Part shown: piece by piece, positions 63,837 to 64,000 of the stretch | How positions within the stretch are numbered: the stretch's first letter is position 1 | Layout of the letters: each line of letters begins with the position of its first letter | Source: Arthrobacter sp. H-02-3 | GTDB taxonomy: Bacteria; Actinomycetota; Actinomycetes; Actinomycetales; Micrococcaceae | Direction: 5' to 3' | Length of the DNA stretch: 64,000 nucleotides | Assembly (NCBI RefSeq): GCF_003097355.1 | Contig: NZ_PYUI01000006.1 | Coordinates: forward strand, 155,313-219,312 | Program-made: the position numbers and the translations under genes | The notes under the pieces: model-generated | Told to the model about the DNA's origin: nothing | The model's input: the letters and a program-made list of their open reading frames with translations, nothing else | The model's database searches: none

Positions 63837-64000
63837 GTGACAATCTCCACCACCGCCCCTGCATCAAACATTTCCGAGCTGGAGCGTCTGAAAGTTCTGC
63901 ACAACGGGCAGAAGGAAAAGCTGACCTTCTCCAACGCTGAATTTGAGCGCCGGCTCGGCGGATTGCGCCGGATCATGGCAGAGAAGGACCTGGACGCCGT
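63837..64000 (+). CDS. creatinase (creatine amidinohydrolase), 5' part only
   Basis: Starts at GTG 63837 (AAAGGA 7 nt upstream) and runs off the right edge after 54 codons. The fragment reads ISELERLKVLHNG...KEKLTFSNAEFERRLGGLRRIMAEKDLDAV, the typical N-terminus of Arthrobacter/Pseudomonas creatinases (M24 'pita-bread' family). Creatinase cleaves creatine to sarcosine and urea. The assignment rests on this short stretch plus the adjacent sarcosine oxidase operon. Confidence 0.75.
   Translation, partial: MTISTTAPASNISELERLKVLHNGQKEKLTFSNAEFERRLGGLRRIMAEKDLDA

Overview
This is a high-GC, gene-dense chromosomal segment with no mobile elements, rRNA, tRNA or CRISPR that I can see. Gene content and protein style point to an aerobic soil actinobacterium of the Micrococcaceae (Arthrobacter, Pseudarthrobacter or Paenarthrobacter type). 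Supporting signs are heterotetrameric sarcosine oxidase beside creatinase, an HPCD/MndD-type homoprotocatechuate dioxygenase, a fused FAH-RraA protein, GTG/TTG starts and strong GGAGG-type ribosome sites. The genus is inference.

Layout. (1) 1-8.4 kb holds unconnected genes: a PEP-synthase/rifampin-phosphotransferase-like enzyme cut by the left edge, a secreted phosphoesterase, a CorA-like transporter with a GQN motif, DUF2127 and LysE membrane proteins, ArsR and TetR regulators. (2) 8.4-20.7 kb is an amino-acid catabolic island: Lrp regulator, aspartase, aldehyde dehydrogenase and homoserine dehydrogenase (one operon), a divergent amino-acid permease, an alanine-racemase-fold enzyme, two IclR regulators, a cyclase with an unknown small protein, and a homocysteine methyltransferase. 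The three-enzyme operon reads as homoserine -> aspartate semialdehyde -> aspartate -> fumarate. (3) 20.7-30.9 kb is a homoprotocatechuate meta-cleavage operon (FAH-RraA fusion, GntR regulator, hpaE, hpaD, hpaH, hpaI, succinate-semialdehyde dehydrogenase) with a divergent single-component flavin monooxygenase. (4) 30.9-34.1 kb has a lipoprotein, a GAF protein, an FMN reductase and Hsp20.

(5) 34.1-50.9 kb is a complete sialic-acid system: esterase, secreted sialidase, NanR-like regulator, nagB, nagA, nanE, nanK, nanA, an ABC importer with a fused permease-ATPase, and DUF4862. Three palindromic sites of the form TNGGACGTCCNA, plus a weaker fourth, lie in front of the transcription units and probably tie them into one regulon. 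Extracellular sialidase frees sialic acid; the importer takes it up; NanA, NanK, NanE, NagA and NagB convert it to fructose-6-phosphate.

(6) 51-64 kb is creatine/sarcosine catabolism: glyA-soxBDAG-sdaA-purU, a divergent GntR regulator, a PucR regulator, an NCS1 permease and the start of creatinase. Together they convert creatine -> sarcosine -> glycine -> serine -> pyruvate, with PurU releasing formate from the one-carbon pool.

All calls come from reading motifs and context by eye; no database search was run.
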